Positions 1 through 11,862 of a stretch of DNA of 64,000 nt are shown here, one piece after another. The notes beneath the pieces are model-generated. The model was not told the DNA's origin. It did no database searches and saw only the letters and a program-made list of their open reading frames with translations. Each line of letters begins with the position of its first letter. Position 1 is the stretch's first letter. The DNA lies in contig WHUX01000092.1 in assembly GCA_015179025.1 (NCBI GenBank), positions 124,001-188,000 on the forward strand, written 5' to 3'. Origin of the DNA: Terfezia claveryi (lineage: Eukaryota > Ascomycota > Pezizomycetes > Pezizales > Pezizaceae). A program made the position numbers and the translations under genes.

Positions 1-2885
1 TTGGAACCACACATGAGGGCGGTAGGTATCTACGGTACTACGACCATCAATATGGCCATAGTTACTGCCGCTTGGTGTAAGACGAACGCAGGGAGGCTCG
101 CAATCCAGTTTGATGTCTATACATAGTTACCGATATCGTATTACGTTCGAAAGAACGACATTCTAAGGGGCAAGCCGGTGGGAGTGACGACTATATCACT
201 CACTCATCTTCTCAACTGAGACATGATTTCTACAGATACTTGGATGACAGATGCAGACCGGGCACTCTCAGACAAGGCAGCCCGGTGTGCACGTGAACTA
301 TTAATCAAACCGGCAGCTTCTATATTGTGCCGTCTACCAGGTCGCAAAAACATCTGGCCTAGAAAACTAAATACTCGATAGTAAGTTTTGCAAGCTTGTT
401 CATAACCCCAAAGCAAATTTGTTTGGTAGTCTCATTAGGACCGACGAAGAGACCTTATTTCGAGTTGGTCGTTTGGGAAGCAACAGTTATGTGATTAATC
501 TGGAAACATAACCCATTTTTCCATTGATTGAATGAAGGTAGATGGGCTTTTATGTGGATATTTTGGAAACATCATTGCACATAACCCATTTTGTCATTGA
601 TTGAACGAAGATAGATATGCTTCATTACATGGAAGTCCCATGTGAGTACCCCACTGACTAAGGGATATCACTAGCTGGATATGAAAACTTTTTTTTCTTT
701 CAAAAGAAAGAACATATCTTGTGATTCAGCTGACTTGAGGTCATTTGGCTCTAGAGTTGTGGATCATTAAAAAACATGGTGGGGCAACAAATTCCGTTTC
801 ATATTCCTTCACCAAAGTAAGCTAGAAGGCGTCAATCATCTAAATAGAGCGCACAAACGAAAACCACGGCATGTCAGCTGCGGCCTTAGTCTGGTTGGCA
901 CAATTCCCTCGCTACTACAGCCTTGGATAGTGAAAATCACTCTTAAGCGAACGGTTTTGAGCACCCTTCGCGTGGCATCACGGATGCGCATGACTATATG
1001 TACGGATACTATACATGGCATCAAGTTCATGCAAGCGGGGCCGGTATCACCCAGAACATTTGTTCCACACAACCTGAAACTTTGGTCCCTTCACAGCCAA
1101 TGGAAACTGGGACTGCCCTCGGCTCGTCGCGTAGGCTTTGCATTCAGAAGTTATGGAGTCAGGAGCTAGACACAACATGAACCCCACGTGGTTGTGATTA
1201 TGCATTCGGCTATGCACTCTCAACCCAGGGTTCTACTACATACAGCACAAATGGATCCTACGTAGCACAAGGTTTTGATTCTATATACCAACAGAGGGTA
1301 ACTGTTACCGCCTTTTGGGGAATACTGGAGGTCTTCACAGGATTGTATGATTTCCTCCAACACCGAATGCTTGCATTTCATAGCCGGCAAGGAATTTAGA
1401 GCAAGTCAGGCTAGGGTTTTAGAGGTTTTTTTTTTTTTAATCCTCTAACAAGGGTTAAGTATGAAATAATTATTTTACGTGGGCGAGCCATGAGGATGGA
1501 GTATCCGGCGTTTCGAAGAAACCGTTCATAATACCATACTTTACTTGTTCTCTGACTCTCATTTGTATGTGTAGAGGAGAAAAATTGCTATGATACTCGA
1601 TAGCTGGTCTATACAGAAGAGTCAATAGTATGTAGATTGCTGTCTCTTGAGATTATCATGGCGACACCCAATCGGATCACAGTAAGAGTACAGAATGCAT
1701 CTACCCTCTCTACGAGACGTTGTGCCAACCAGACTACATCTACCCATGATCTACTCGATATAGTGATACTTACTTACCTAAGTACAGTACGTACAGTACT
1801 ACCGTAGCATGTCGTAAGCATCTAGTTCAGTGTCACGATTCAATCATCAATAGCGAACTAAAAAATGGAAAGAAAATTAGACGAATATAAATATTCTCCT
1901 ATGAACTTAACAGTCTATGGGTGCGTAGGTTTGCTCACTGCTTACCAAAATTCGCGGAAATAGAGGTGCAGAGCAGTGCGAGAGATTCAAATAGAAGAGG
2001 TTCGGGAAGTCAAGTCTCTCTCAACCTATTCATACAGCTCTAAACGTTGGGATGGATGACCCATTCCCAACTACCGGGCCTATATTCGCTATCCGTTCAT
2101 ATTTGAATTCTGGAGGGTATAAAATATTTCTGTAAAACTAGATCCCTGTACTGCCTCCCATCCCTGTCGGATCGGACTTGGGTCAGCTCGGTCCCGGGTT
2201 GTGCGCCATGGATTATTTCGGCAAGCGTGTTGTACTTTGTTATTCTTATTCAATTCCGCTGACACTATACCCTCTCTATACGGGTATTCGCACCTCGGAC
2301 TGTTCACAGCTTCTGCCACACCAACAGGAAGAGGAAGGAAGGTCCATTCTTGTAAAAGAGTGTGGAATCAAAGTGCCCCATTGCTTGAATTCAAAAGACT
2401 TGCGGTGTGCATTTGTAGCTATAGTGTAACCCTGATTCTAAGAGGTTAGTTTTTTGGGGGGAAGGGGTTGATGAATGATCTTGGAATAGGTGCGGGCCTC
2501 ACTTTTCGGGACCTGAATGTCGCAAGTAAAGTTACTTACGCTCTCAACCCCAGTAGCCCGGGGTAGGGTGGGTGGATAATACTTGTTTGGGTAATTTCAG
2601 CTTTCGCCTATACGACCAAAAAGCTAATCACTTCACGAAGTCGTAACTCTGAGTCTTTGGTGTCGTGCTAAACAGACTAACTTTGAGTTCCGATTACTTC
2701 GACGGATATTGATTCTATAACCAACAGGCGATAATCAAACTTAGAGCAGCAAGCAGCGTTTTAGAAGAAAATTCTCACTCTCGAGGGTCCACGCCTGTCT
2801 TGACACCATTTACCCTCGAGGATATCGTTAGAATTACCACACATGCGGGAATATATATTTCCATCGGACAAACGACATCAACTCT
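1..2885. other. Gene-poor stretch, no gene recognised
   Basis: No reading frame in these 2.9 kb resembles a protein I know, and the frames that exist are short and lack a splice pattern. The sequence is AT-rich with short T runs. A diverged duplication at 506-622 is the only repeat I picked out, and it is listed separately. Confidence 0.6.
506..622 (+). repeat. Diverged direct duplication, period about 73 bp
   Basis: Two copies of a stretch of about 43 bp start at 506 and 579. They share an acataaccc start, a cattgattgaa core and a gatagat/gtagatg end. About six point differences separate them, so the duplication is not recent. No coding role is visible. Confidence 0.5.
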
Positions 2886-2988
2886 GGTTCTATGGCGCAA
2901 TTGGTTAGCGCGTCCGGCTGTTAAATATTCCTGTGATCTGAGTTTAGCATATACCGGGAGGTTGAAAGTTCGAGTCTTTCTAGTACCG
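2886..2988 (+). tRNA. tRNA-Asn(GTT) with a 29-nt intron
   Basis: The cloverleaf folds by hand. The acceptor stem is 2886-2892 with 2981-2987. The D stem GCGC is 2895-2898 with 2908-2911. The anticodon stem is 2913-2917 with 2954-2958. The T stem GAAAG/CTTTC is 2964-2968 with 2976-2980 around a TTCGAGT loop. The anticodon GTT is at 2920-2922. An intron at 2924-2952 interrupts the loop one base 3' of the anticodon, the usual place for eukaryotic tRNA introns. The A box (TGGCGCAATTGG) and a near-consensus B box are present. A run of five T at 2996-3000 is a plausible RNA polymerase III terminator. Oddity: position 4:69 of the acceptor stem is a T-T mismatch. Confidence 0.9.
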
Positions 2989-5900
2989 TGGCAACTTTTT
3001 GTTGCTTTCATATTTGGAGGTTTTTCTGTTTCTTTTTTTTTTTTGGAATTCTTCTACTCGGTCTCACTAGCTTCGGCCCCAGCATTCGGTGGCAAGAAGT
3101 ACCAGGCCATTGGTGAATGGCAGGACTCAGCCATGGAGGAGGGTTGATAGCCCAACGGTATGGCCCCTATTTGTATTGTGATTAATTTCTTTGGCTTCCA
3201 AACATGCTAACCAGACTAGCAAAATATGTATGTATGATTACATTTCCGTGCATCCTGACTAACATATATAAGTACCTCCCTTGGGCTCGAGACAATCCTT
3301 CCTTAATCTCATAAGCCTTTCGTTTGGATCCCAGATATGTAGCGCTTGCTATTGAGAATCCTTAAGCTACCTTACCTAGCTGTAGGAGCTACAATACCCG
3401 GAGATATTAAATTGCCCTTCCAATGCGCAGGTCGCTACTTCAATACATCTTGGGGAGTCACTTTTTATGAAATGTCTAGACAGTTTTGTCATAATATAGG
3501 ATTGAGGTAAGGCCTTTAACATGTATAGGCCTTAAGAATTATACAAGACTTGCAATACAGTTTGAATGCATTATCTAGCAACCTGGAAAAAATTGGCATT
3601 TATCTTCCAGACAATATAATGATCTGCCTGTACTTACGCGCCCTCGGAATCATTCCTTATATTTTTCTAGCAACTGTTGTATCCTTCGCCACTCGTTGTT
3701 TTGGTTATCCATTTGAGCTCATGCCATATATGTAACATATCTACGGAGTACAAGTCTTGATATTTTTGCTACTAGTCTGTACTACTGGATCGGGTTGATG
3801 TCTCATTCAATTGAGATAACCCTCATCCGACATGTACCTTCAAGTTCTAGTTTGCGGTGGCTTTATAATTTCGTGTTCCACACTACATTGAAGGCTACCA
3901 CTCCGCAAAGAAGTGTGTTTACCGAATCGGATTATACTAATTTTGGCAACCCAATAATTTCCCAAGTACAAAGATGGAAGTGCCTCAGCAGTTCAGTGGT
4001 TTGTAGGTAATCCAAACCTCTCATTTCGCTCATGAAGATTTCATGATTTTGTATTTCAGACCATCAGCATTGAAGTGGGGAAGTATATGTATTTACCCCT
4101 CCCTTACCCGATGCAAGCTTTTACTTGGATTTAGAAGGATAATTGAACATATCTAAGAATTCCATAATAAGGAAAATAAACGAGAAACATATGCAAGCCG
4201 TATGACTACATGCTGTATAGAAAGCCGTTAAATAGAATAAAACAAAAAATAAATGACAAACGAGTGAACCTAGAACAAAATAAGGAATGGTTATAATAGT
4301 GTCCAAAAGGGGAAGTGTGTGCCATATGCGGAGATCTCAGGGTAACAGTATAGTAGCGCTTACCATAGTATCAAGCGCTTTGGGCTACACAAAAACGCGC
4401 CCAACACCGTGCAGGAGGAGCCCGCTTGGTCGATTTCGACAACCAGAGGGTTTCCGACGTCGGCGATTACAGGATTTTATAGCCCTCGAGGACGGAACAG
4501 TACAGCAGTGACCTAATTTTTTACGAGGCAAGAACGGAATTACAGATTTCCCCCAAAGTTGAAGTTTTACGACTTCCTGGGCGATTCTCCCAAGAGAAAA
4601 CACCTACCGGTATGTGGCAATCAACCACAGATAATAATGACTTGGCAAGAAGGCCATTGGCTCTTTTCGACCGGGATTCCAAAGCCTACGGTAAAAGCGG
4701 CGCATAGCAACCGAAGAAACAGAGGTCGAGACGCAGCTCAGCTATATTAACAGAGTCTAGGAAAGAGGGTTGCTCAAGCTAGGATATATTTGAGGCAGCG
4801 GAGATGTGCGAGAGGAGAAGCGAGGCTGATAAGGGAGGTAGAGAAGATCAAATGGACTACTCTACACTAGAGAAGAGGGAGGAGTCGAGAAAACAGATGG
4901 GGCAGGTGGAAGAAGAAACAAGAAGCCCCAGAACGAAATACAGGGGTTAAGAGGGAATTTGGTATGGGAACAAAACTTACCGAAGGGGCTTTGTCGAGTA
5001 AGATGACATCTCTGGAGGAGGCCGAATTCTGGAAGAAGTAATGTCGGAGGGCAGAAGAGAGGAGTTTTGAGGCTGAATCAGCAAGAGATAAAGCCTGGGA
5101 AGAGGAGTTGGAAGACAGAGTTAGGCTACGGATTGAGCAAGCCCAGAGTCAACAGGAAAAGAATGAGAAGAAGATGGGAGATTTGGAGGTGGTAATGGAG
5201 AAGCGGAAGAGGAAGGGGAATGCAGCCAAGGACAAGAAAGTGCCGGAGGTCGCAAGCCCGGCAAAAAGCAGAAGAAGACACGGTGATGTTGGACTCAAAA
5301 CCTGAACAAGGGTGTAAGGTCCAGGAGAGAGAGCGGTGAGGACCTGCAATCACCAAGGTGGATGTCACCAAACGACATTCGAATCCAGGAAGGTACATAC
5401 AGCTAGATAGCAAAAAATTTCGTACGCTGCAATGTAGGTATATCTTACTCCTGCAGCCATACAAATCACGTTTGTGCCCCTTTATGCGGAGGTGTAGGAA
5501 ACCTTTTGCCATCTAGCTGTTCTTAGCATTTTTATAATATCCAGTAAGGGAGACTAGCTCCTGATATCGGTGGTGAGGATGTAGAGTTCATATCTTATAA
5601 CGTTTTGTAAAAGGTACATTGCTTTCGGGATATCGTGAAGTTATAGTGATGCTGAGACATGGATGCGGGTGCGAAAGTTGTGGGATGCGAGGGCTATGGA
5701 TGCGGGTGGAAGGTTGTGGGTTGTGGGCCAGCCAAGGTTGCCATAGGTGGGAAGTAGTCACTTAACCATATTGTAATATTTGTAATATAGTTACGGTAGC
5801 TTTGAATCCACCGGGCTTCCGGCTGGCTCGTCATGCGACTCTAGTCTGGCTTGCCCCTCGGTAGAGATGCGACCCCTAAGGTTGCGCACACGAGATGAGT

Positions 5901-7848
5901 TCAAAAAAAAAAAAAAAAAAAAAAAAAGGGCCGTGGATATTAGCATATGCTGCCAATCCCATTACCGGTACTCCCAAATCCCAGATGTGGTTGCTGCCAG
6001 ATCGCAAATTGAGTTTCCAGTGGTTATTGTATGTAAGCAACTGCTTCACAATAAGATTAGTGCAAACCCGACTAATAAGATTATAGGGTGTTATAGTCTG
6101 GTTAGGGTAATAAGTAACATTGGGGATCAAATATTTGCGAAGTGTGGTCAGAAGTTGCTTCATGTGGTTAGTTGTGTGAGCTTGGCTGTGGACACGGAGC
6201 AACGCAAGCTTCTCAACGTTATTTAAAGCTGGCGGCGGTTTATATAGTTCAGTAATTCCACTGTTTTTCAGTCCCTAACAAATATCCCAAAAGCATTCCG
6301 TCTACTTGTATGAATCGGAATTACCACGAGAGAAGAAATTACTGCCTTCAGAATGAAACGGGTTTCTAACTTCTAACCGTTGTGCTTCAGAAATGAGAAT
6401 AACTTGCCCGCAAATGGGAACACAGCCCCATCTCCGCAACATCTACCCGTGCGGCTACCCGTGCCAAACCAAATTGCAGGAGTGGCACACTCAAGCTTTT
6501 CGCTTTTCTCATGGAATCGCACAACACCTGACAGCGGCTCCAACCAACAATGTGTCAAACTAATTATCACTGAGGAGAATTTTCATCTGAAATGGTTTCT
6601 GGTTACTTTCATGTGTGGGCTTGGGGATATATCCCTAACATCAACCCCTTAGCTGGCAGTTTTGACTACAACTGCCTGAGTGCTGGCTTTTGGCAGAGGA
6701 CAAGACCACGGAATCTGTAATAAATTGTATTTCTAGCTATCTATGCCAAAAAAAATCTTGCTGCATAGAGACTCCCCGCAAACGCGGTTACTCGTACACA
6801 TTCCAAAGGCCCTCCTGGTTCATATGCACACATATCCCTGGGGCGTTTGATCCGAAGAACGGTGGGAATTTTTATTCCGGGGGATTCCCGGAACGGAGTG
6901 CGCTAAGCCTAAACCTACATTGGGCGCTTTTGGGTATGTTGGCACGTGCCCAGCACGCCTAGGGGCTCGGTTGGTATGTGGGATTTAAAGACACATACTG
7001 TTGAAGTTCTCGAGAATTATTGTTTAATCTCGAGAGAGTTTATTGGGCATTGTCGGTTGTTTTCTGTACTAGGTTCTTACCGTCGTTAAACCAGGATGAG
7101 TTCTACACAATCCGGCCCATGCCGCTTGTGGGCTCTCTGCAATCCTGGCTGAAGTCAAATTTCCCTTCCAATTGCGTGTATGCATTCCATCACTATCGAT
7201 ACAACTAATACTTACCTCACTCTAAATGTATTACCAGCCGGGAAGCCGGCCTTCATTTGCAAGCTCTTGCTTACGGATTCACGGTCATGCCGATGGACCG
7301 ATGAGGCGTAAGCCAAATCCAAAACAAACGTCACTGGAAGAGTGGAGTATATAATGAGACCAAGCCGATTTCACAACTAGATTCGTTTAGACGAGAATTT
7401 CTTTCCCAGTTGCAACAATATCCCAGAGTCAAAATACTCTCCAGACGCTTTTGGTCCTGATACAGATAAAGATCATTTTCGGGGAGACCGGCGTCATATC
7501 CGCCCATGATGGGTTAACTCTGGAACCATAGTTAGATACTACGATGCACTTGAATAGAGAGCCATATGGGTCCATGGTGAATTACAAGGCACCGGATGAC
7601 GACCACGTATACCTATCTGTAAGTACACGCATATATGTTCATACATACAGAGTACTTTCACGTACATACATACACATACGAACTCTTACATACGTGACAC
7701 TCTCATGTACAAGTTATTCATACGCATACACACACCTTACGTACATATCTCAGGTGAAGTGGTTTGTACCCTTCATCAGAGAGACTTGTACCTTCAGCCT
7801 CCAGAATTGGAAATAACTAATTTGAATAAACCCGCTTATGACAGCTTT
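2989..7848. other. Gene-poor stretch with decayed fragments
   Basis: No intact gene is visible in these 4.9 kb. It contains a 25-nt poly(A) tract at 5903-5927, a glutamate/lysine-rich coding-like fragment near 4780-5305 (listed separately), G-rich imperfect repeats near 5660-5730, and a TACA-rich microsatellite near 7615-7745. One TACGGAGTA motif lies at 3742-3750. Confidence 0.55.
4780..5305 (+). pseudogene. Degenerate Glu/Lys/Arg-rich coding-like fragment
   Basis: On the + strand, successive frames encode strongly charged, coiled-coil-like sequence rich in E, K, R and Q. Stops and frame changes interrupt it, and the last clean piece is 5108-5305. I do not recognise a family. The composition resembles the coiled-coil part of a transposon ORF1 or gag, but nothing confirms that. 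It could also be chance purine-rich sequence. Confidence 0.2.
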
Positions 7849-8527
7849 TTAGAAACAAGGATATTCTATATCCTGTTGTATCACTGAAAACATCGGGTTG
7901 TTGGCTTGTTGTTGCTGGACGTACCTATCATTTTTTAATATTGACAAAGTAATTAAGAACATGGGAACATACTTGAAGAAAGCGTCACAGAGGAAACAAG
8001 AGCTTTTATTGACGCCGATAATGCCTGCATTAGGCATTATTTCTGGATGGGTTAAGTAGAAGAACGCAAGTTTCATTTCTGCATGAACATAAACTGGGAC
8101 CCTTTCATTCTTCGTGAAAATTGAAGACAGAAAGTCACCGTTCTCAGTAGAGAGTAAGACTGTCTTGAGATGGGCCTTTTTGAACTCCTCGAAGGTATCA
8201 TATACCACCAAGTTTTTGGCGTCAACTGGCGGCATTAGAGGTACGGGGATAATAGTGGTGGTGAGAGGTTTACCCAACTTCCAGTGCAGAAATAAGAGGC
8301 ATCGGGTAATGGTAATGCAAGCATGCATATAACCTGCCAATTTCTTTGGAATTTAGTCAATATGCAGGCCTCTGCCTTGTTCATGTTGTCGTCATCCCCG
8401 GTCTCGTTGTCTGGATCTTCTTCTTCTTCTTCTGAGTCATACCCGTCTGGGTTATTGTCGCCATCATGTAGGTGGTCATCATCGTCGTCATATGGGTGGT
8501 CGTCATCGTCGTCATTCTTATTTCGTC
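7849..8527 (-). pseudogene. OTT_1508-like deaminase gene, truncated
   Basis: Three exons can be read on the minus strand: 8527-8334, 8277-7973 and 7924-7849. The introns are 8278-8333 (56 nt, phase 0) and 7925-7972 (48 nt, GTATGT donor). The first exon starts at a TTTGACAG acceptor, so an upstream exon exists or has been lost. It encodes an Asp/Glu-rich tract. The second exon carries the zinc-deaminase signature YVHAEMKLAFFYLTHPEI followed by SCFLCD. The spaced HAE and CxxC motifs are diagnostic of the fungal OTT_1508-like deaminase family, as I know it. Family members normally continue past CxxC with an HG-containing segment; here the frame ends after about 25 Gln-rich residues. I therefore read it as truncated or decaying. 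The substrate of the family is unknown to me. Confidence 0.5.
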
Positions 8528-8980
8528 CTGTCAAATGTAAGTATTATAAAGAAATGTAGGTCATGGAAATTACAAACCTCCTGGGCCCTCGTTTAAGACC
8601 TCTCGCGCTTGCTAACTAAAAGTCGCCGTTAAACATTGCTTTTGGTCGTGGGTGCTGCCGCTGCTGCTCATGGACCCTACCGCCTGCCTGAGACATATAT
8701 CCCGCAACGCCGGTACAACGGAAATCTTCATCGCGCATCACCAGGTCTAGGTCTAATACTGGTATTTTATATTGCCTGCTAGATATTGGCGGATCAATTC
8801 AACTTCCACATAAAAATGCAGAACCACGAAGCTGAATGTTGGAGAGTGTAACCGCTAGGACAAAACGTGATCACTGGGTGCCAGGTTTGCCTAGACACCG
8901 ATAGTATATTGTACGCTCACACTGAAGCAAGCAGCTCCGCAGCAAGTGCACCTGTCACAACCGTCTCTCCTTGGCTTTTC
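8528..8980. other. Intergenic, between deaminase fragment and LTR
   Basis: No gene is recognised here. A missing 5' exon of the deaminase fragment could lie here, because a possible GTTTGT donor is seen near 8573 on the minus strand. I could not find a convincing coding stretch upstream of it. Confidence 0.4.
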
Positions 8981-9493
8981 TGAGAGTCGGGCAACTTCCT
9001 GCCCGAATCTCGTTATCTGTCATTCATTGTCGTCGGGACCTTTGAGAGTCGTGCCATTTCCAGCACGACTCTCGCGGGTCCGTTATCTTCGGGAAGGCTA
9101 TCCCATTGTCGGCCTTGGCCCTCTCAGCCTTCTGCATATATACTCCCCTTTCTCGCGCTCTTTCCTTTTGCTCTCCATCCAACGTCTTGTATATACATAT
9201 ACAGACTTGGTTCTCTCACGACTCAGGTTCACTTCCTTCCTAGTGTACCCCCGTGACCTTGCCTTGCCTCGAGAAGACTCTGCAGCCCTGCTGCCCACTT
9301 GCGATATACCCCACACCCGCGCAAGGCTCTTACGCGAGTGTCTGACTTGCCCGTGCCCCTTGCCCTTGTCCCCCTCTACTCCCCCGTCCGTGACAACGGC
9401 CGTGACACTCCGTGGCACTGTCAGTGACAGCCCCCTACGTTACCCACTGCCTTGCCTGGCGTACCCCTTGGTTCCCTTGCCCGCCTCGTTACA
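8981..9493 (+). mobile_element. LTR retrotransposon long terminal repeat (copy A, forward)
   Basis: This 513-bp block starts TGAGAGTCGGGC and ends CGTTACA, so it has the TG...CA ends typical of LTRs. It matches the reverse complement of 10029-10508 over nearly its full length, with scattered indels and transitions. It contains a TATATA-like segment near 9130-9140 and near 9190. Its CA end abuts gag-coding sequence of the opposite orientation directly, without a leader or primer-binding site. Confidence 0.8.
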
Positions 9494-9990
9494 TTGTATG
9501 GTTGAATCTGGTCGGTTGCCTTCCCTTCCAATAAGGCGAAGACATACGCCAGGCGGTGTTGATCAGATGGGAACCTGGCTGCATCCCCATTGAGCTTTAG
9601 GTAAACCGAATTTTTCCAGGATCTGAGGCGAGTCCTGTGGCCGTTGAACTTGGGGGTGTAGGGATGCTCTCGGTTTTGGCGGCTGTGGCCGGGGTCACCC
9701 ATCGCGCGGCTAAGTGTCTGCACTATTGGCGAGGGCGGTGCTGGATCCGCCGAAGCCCTTTTGGAGGGCGGCGATTTATTCATCAGCCGACTTTAGCCGG
9801 CACTGGGTATTTAGGAGGTCCCCAGGGCCAGGGCAAGGTTGGTACCGAGCTCTGTCCCTATGATTTCGGTGGCTTCGAAGATATCGACGATTTGGCGACG
9901 ATAAGCGGCTAGGTCGTTTGGGTTGCTGGGGATAGGACGAGCTCTCCAGGTCTGGAATCTAACGTATGGTAGGGGTTGTTGAGCCTCCAT
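9494..9990 (-). pseudogene. Retrotransposon gag fragment, Ty3/gypsy-like, with two stops
   Basis: The frame starts at ATG 9990, 39 bp inside the reverse-oriented LTR, and runs to its junction with the forward LTR. It keeps one frame throughout but has two TAA stops near 9809 and 9794. Either could derive from CAA by a C-to-T transition. The part after the stops contains LRSWKNSVYLKLNGDAARFP, the W-x(n)-F pattern of retrotransposon gag capsid domains. The frame is cut off at the forward LTR, so the rest of gag and all of pol are missing. The element cannot move by itself. Confidence 0.65.
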
Positions 9991-10028
9991 AGCTGGTCGT
10001 ACCGGTTGGTCAGGTCGATCCAACGTAG

Positions 10029-10508
10029 TGTAACGAGGCGGGCAAGGGCCAAGGTACGCCAGGCAAGTCAGTGGGTAACCTAGGGGAGCTGTCACGGACA
10101 GTGTCACGGAGTGTCACAGATGCTGTCACGGACCGGCAGGCAAGTCTGACACTGGCGTAAGAGCCTTACGCCGGTGTGGAATATATCGCAAGGGGCCAGT
10201 AGGGCTGCAGAGTCTTCTCAAGGCAAGGCAAGGTCATGGGGGTGCACTAGGAAGTGAACCTGAGTCGTGAGAGAACCAAGACTGTATATGTATATACAAG
10301 ACGTTGGATGGAGAGCAAAAGGAAAGAGCGCGAGAAAGGGGAGTATATATACAAGAAGGCTCAAAGGGCCAAGGCCGACAATGGGATAGACTTCCCGAAG
10401 ATAACAGACGAGAGTCGTGCTGGAAATGATACGACTCAAAGGTCCCGACGACAATGAATGACAGATAACGAGATAATGAGATTTGGGCAGGAAGTTGCCC
10501 GACTCTCA
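10029..10508 (-). mobile_element. LTR retrotransposon long terminal repeat (copy B, reverse)
   Basis: This is the 480-bp reverse-complement partner of 8981-9493. It has the same TGAGAGTC start (at 10508) and CGTTACA end (at 10029). It lies upstream of the gag start in the normal 5'-LTR position. No target-site duplication is visible outside the pair: the five bases left of copy A are TTTTC and those right of copy B are AATTA. Confidence 0.8.
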
Positions 10509-10726
10509 AATTAGGCAGCTATTGAAACTTTGAAAGGTTACTGAGCGAGTGGTATCGCTGGGTATTGAATGGAGGATGCAGCGGTGGACTCTTAGTGCAG
10601 TGAAGCAGGGTGATGCGAGTGCAAGAGTGAGAAGAGCGTGCGAGTGTGGGAGAACATGCGAGTGTGATGTTCGGTCAAGAGTAGACAGTCTTATTGAGTC
10701 TATCTCGAGAAGAATATAGATACATG

Positions 10727-10870
10727 AGTGTCCTGAGAGCTCGTATATGTAGATACGAAGTCAAGCTCAATAATATTGAGCCTCTTGACGGACTAAAGAA
10801 TTATGAACATTGGGCATCACAGATAATAATGGTGTTTGACGCCATGAATGTATTAGATATAAGACAGCAC
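10727..10870 (+). pseudogene. Possible copia-type gag fragment
   Basis: A short frame encodes a segment with IEPLDGLKNYEHWASQI. It resembles the L-x-G-x-N-Y-x-x-W start of Ty1/copia gag polyproteins. Only about 45 residues fit and nothing follows downstream, so this is a remnant at best and could be coincidence. Confidence 0.25.
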
Positions 10871-11862
10871 TCTTACTTGCGAATTAATACGGTATACCCC
10901 TTGCACGTTTGGTCGGAGTCTTATATTGCGAACGGCTCCACAACTTTCTGTATACATAGGGGAGTGCCCTGCTGCCCTAATGGTTAACTCAGGCATTATG
11001 CTCGGTGCAGGCTTACGGTGCCGTGTCGGGACTTGGTTGCCAAAATGCGCTCCACACGCATTTGGTGGGGTGATGATATTTTATGATAGTCCAAGAACGG
11101 GCATGAGTCAATGGGTATTGTTACAATAATAAAGTAAGTAGTAACTCCCTATAGTGGCGTAAATAAACTCCGGCACAGTCAACCAGATACCGCATTCCTT
11201 AAAGAAGCAGTAGTCTTGTTTATAAAGGATTCGGGGAGCGCTCCACGAGACTAATTAAGGAGAAGCTCGAAACTCCTCCTATGGCGCATGTAAAACGCAC
11301 AAGACCCCCTCTCTTTTCCATGGCCTGAAAGCCCATTGTACAGGAGGTATTGCCCATTGTATTTGCGTCGTTGGCGAAGCTTAAGTTCAGGGTAATTGGC
11401 TGGTGCTAAACTGGAAATGGCGAGGTCAAGTGAGTTTTACCTATTCTCAGATAGACAATTGAATGATAAGGGGCTTGAAAGCTTTTATTTTCGAATGAGG
11501 AATACCGAGGAACTGAATAAGGGATACATAGCTTTATGAGAGGCTGGGAGGGTATGCACCGGGCGGCTTGTCATAATTCCCCGAAGGTGCACACGGGGAC
11601 TGAGGGTTTTTCTTCAGAGAAAATAGTTAACCATGATTAGGCTGAGACATTATTACAACTTGTAATCAATCCCACAACCAGCGAGACTAGAGTATGCACT
11701 TTTTTTTTTTGTGTTTGGTAAATCAGTACTCGTATTCAAGCTATTATGCCTATGATGAGGACGCGTATCCCCCATACGAGTGCATAGCGATGATCCCACC
11801 TCTCAACCGCGGGAGCTCCTGAAGCTACGTACATACTAGTGGCAAAGGAAAGAGAAATCTGT
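10871..11862. other. No feature recognised
   Basis: I see no gene, RNA or clear repeat in this kilobase, only short unrelated frames and one T run near 11700-11710. Confidence 0.5.

Noticed and set aside
8946..9593. Long + strand frame (215 codons)
   Set aside because: It lies inside the forward LTR and has no protein-like features.
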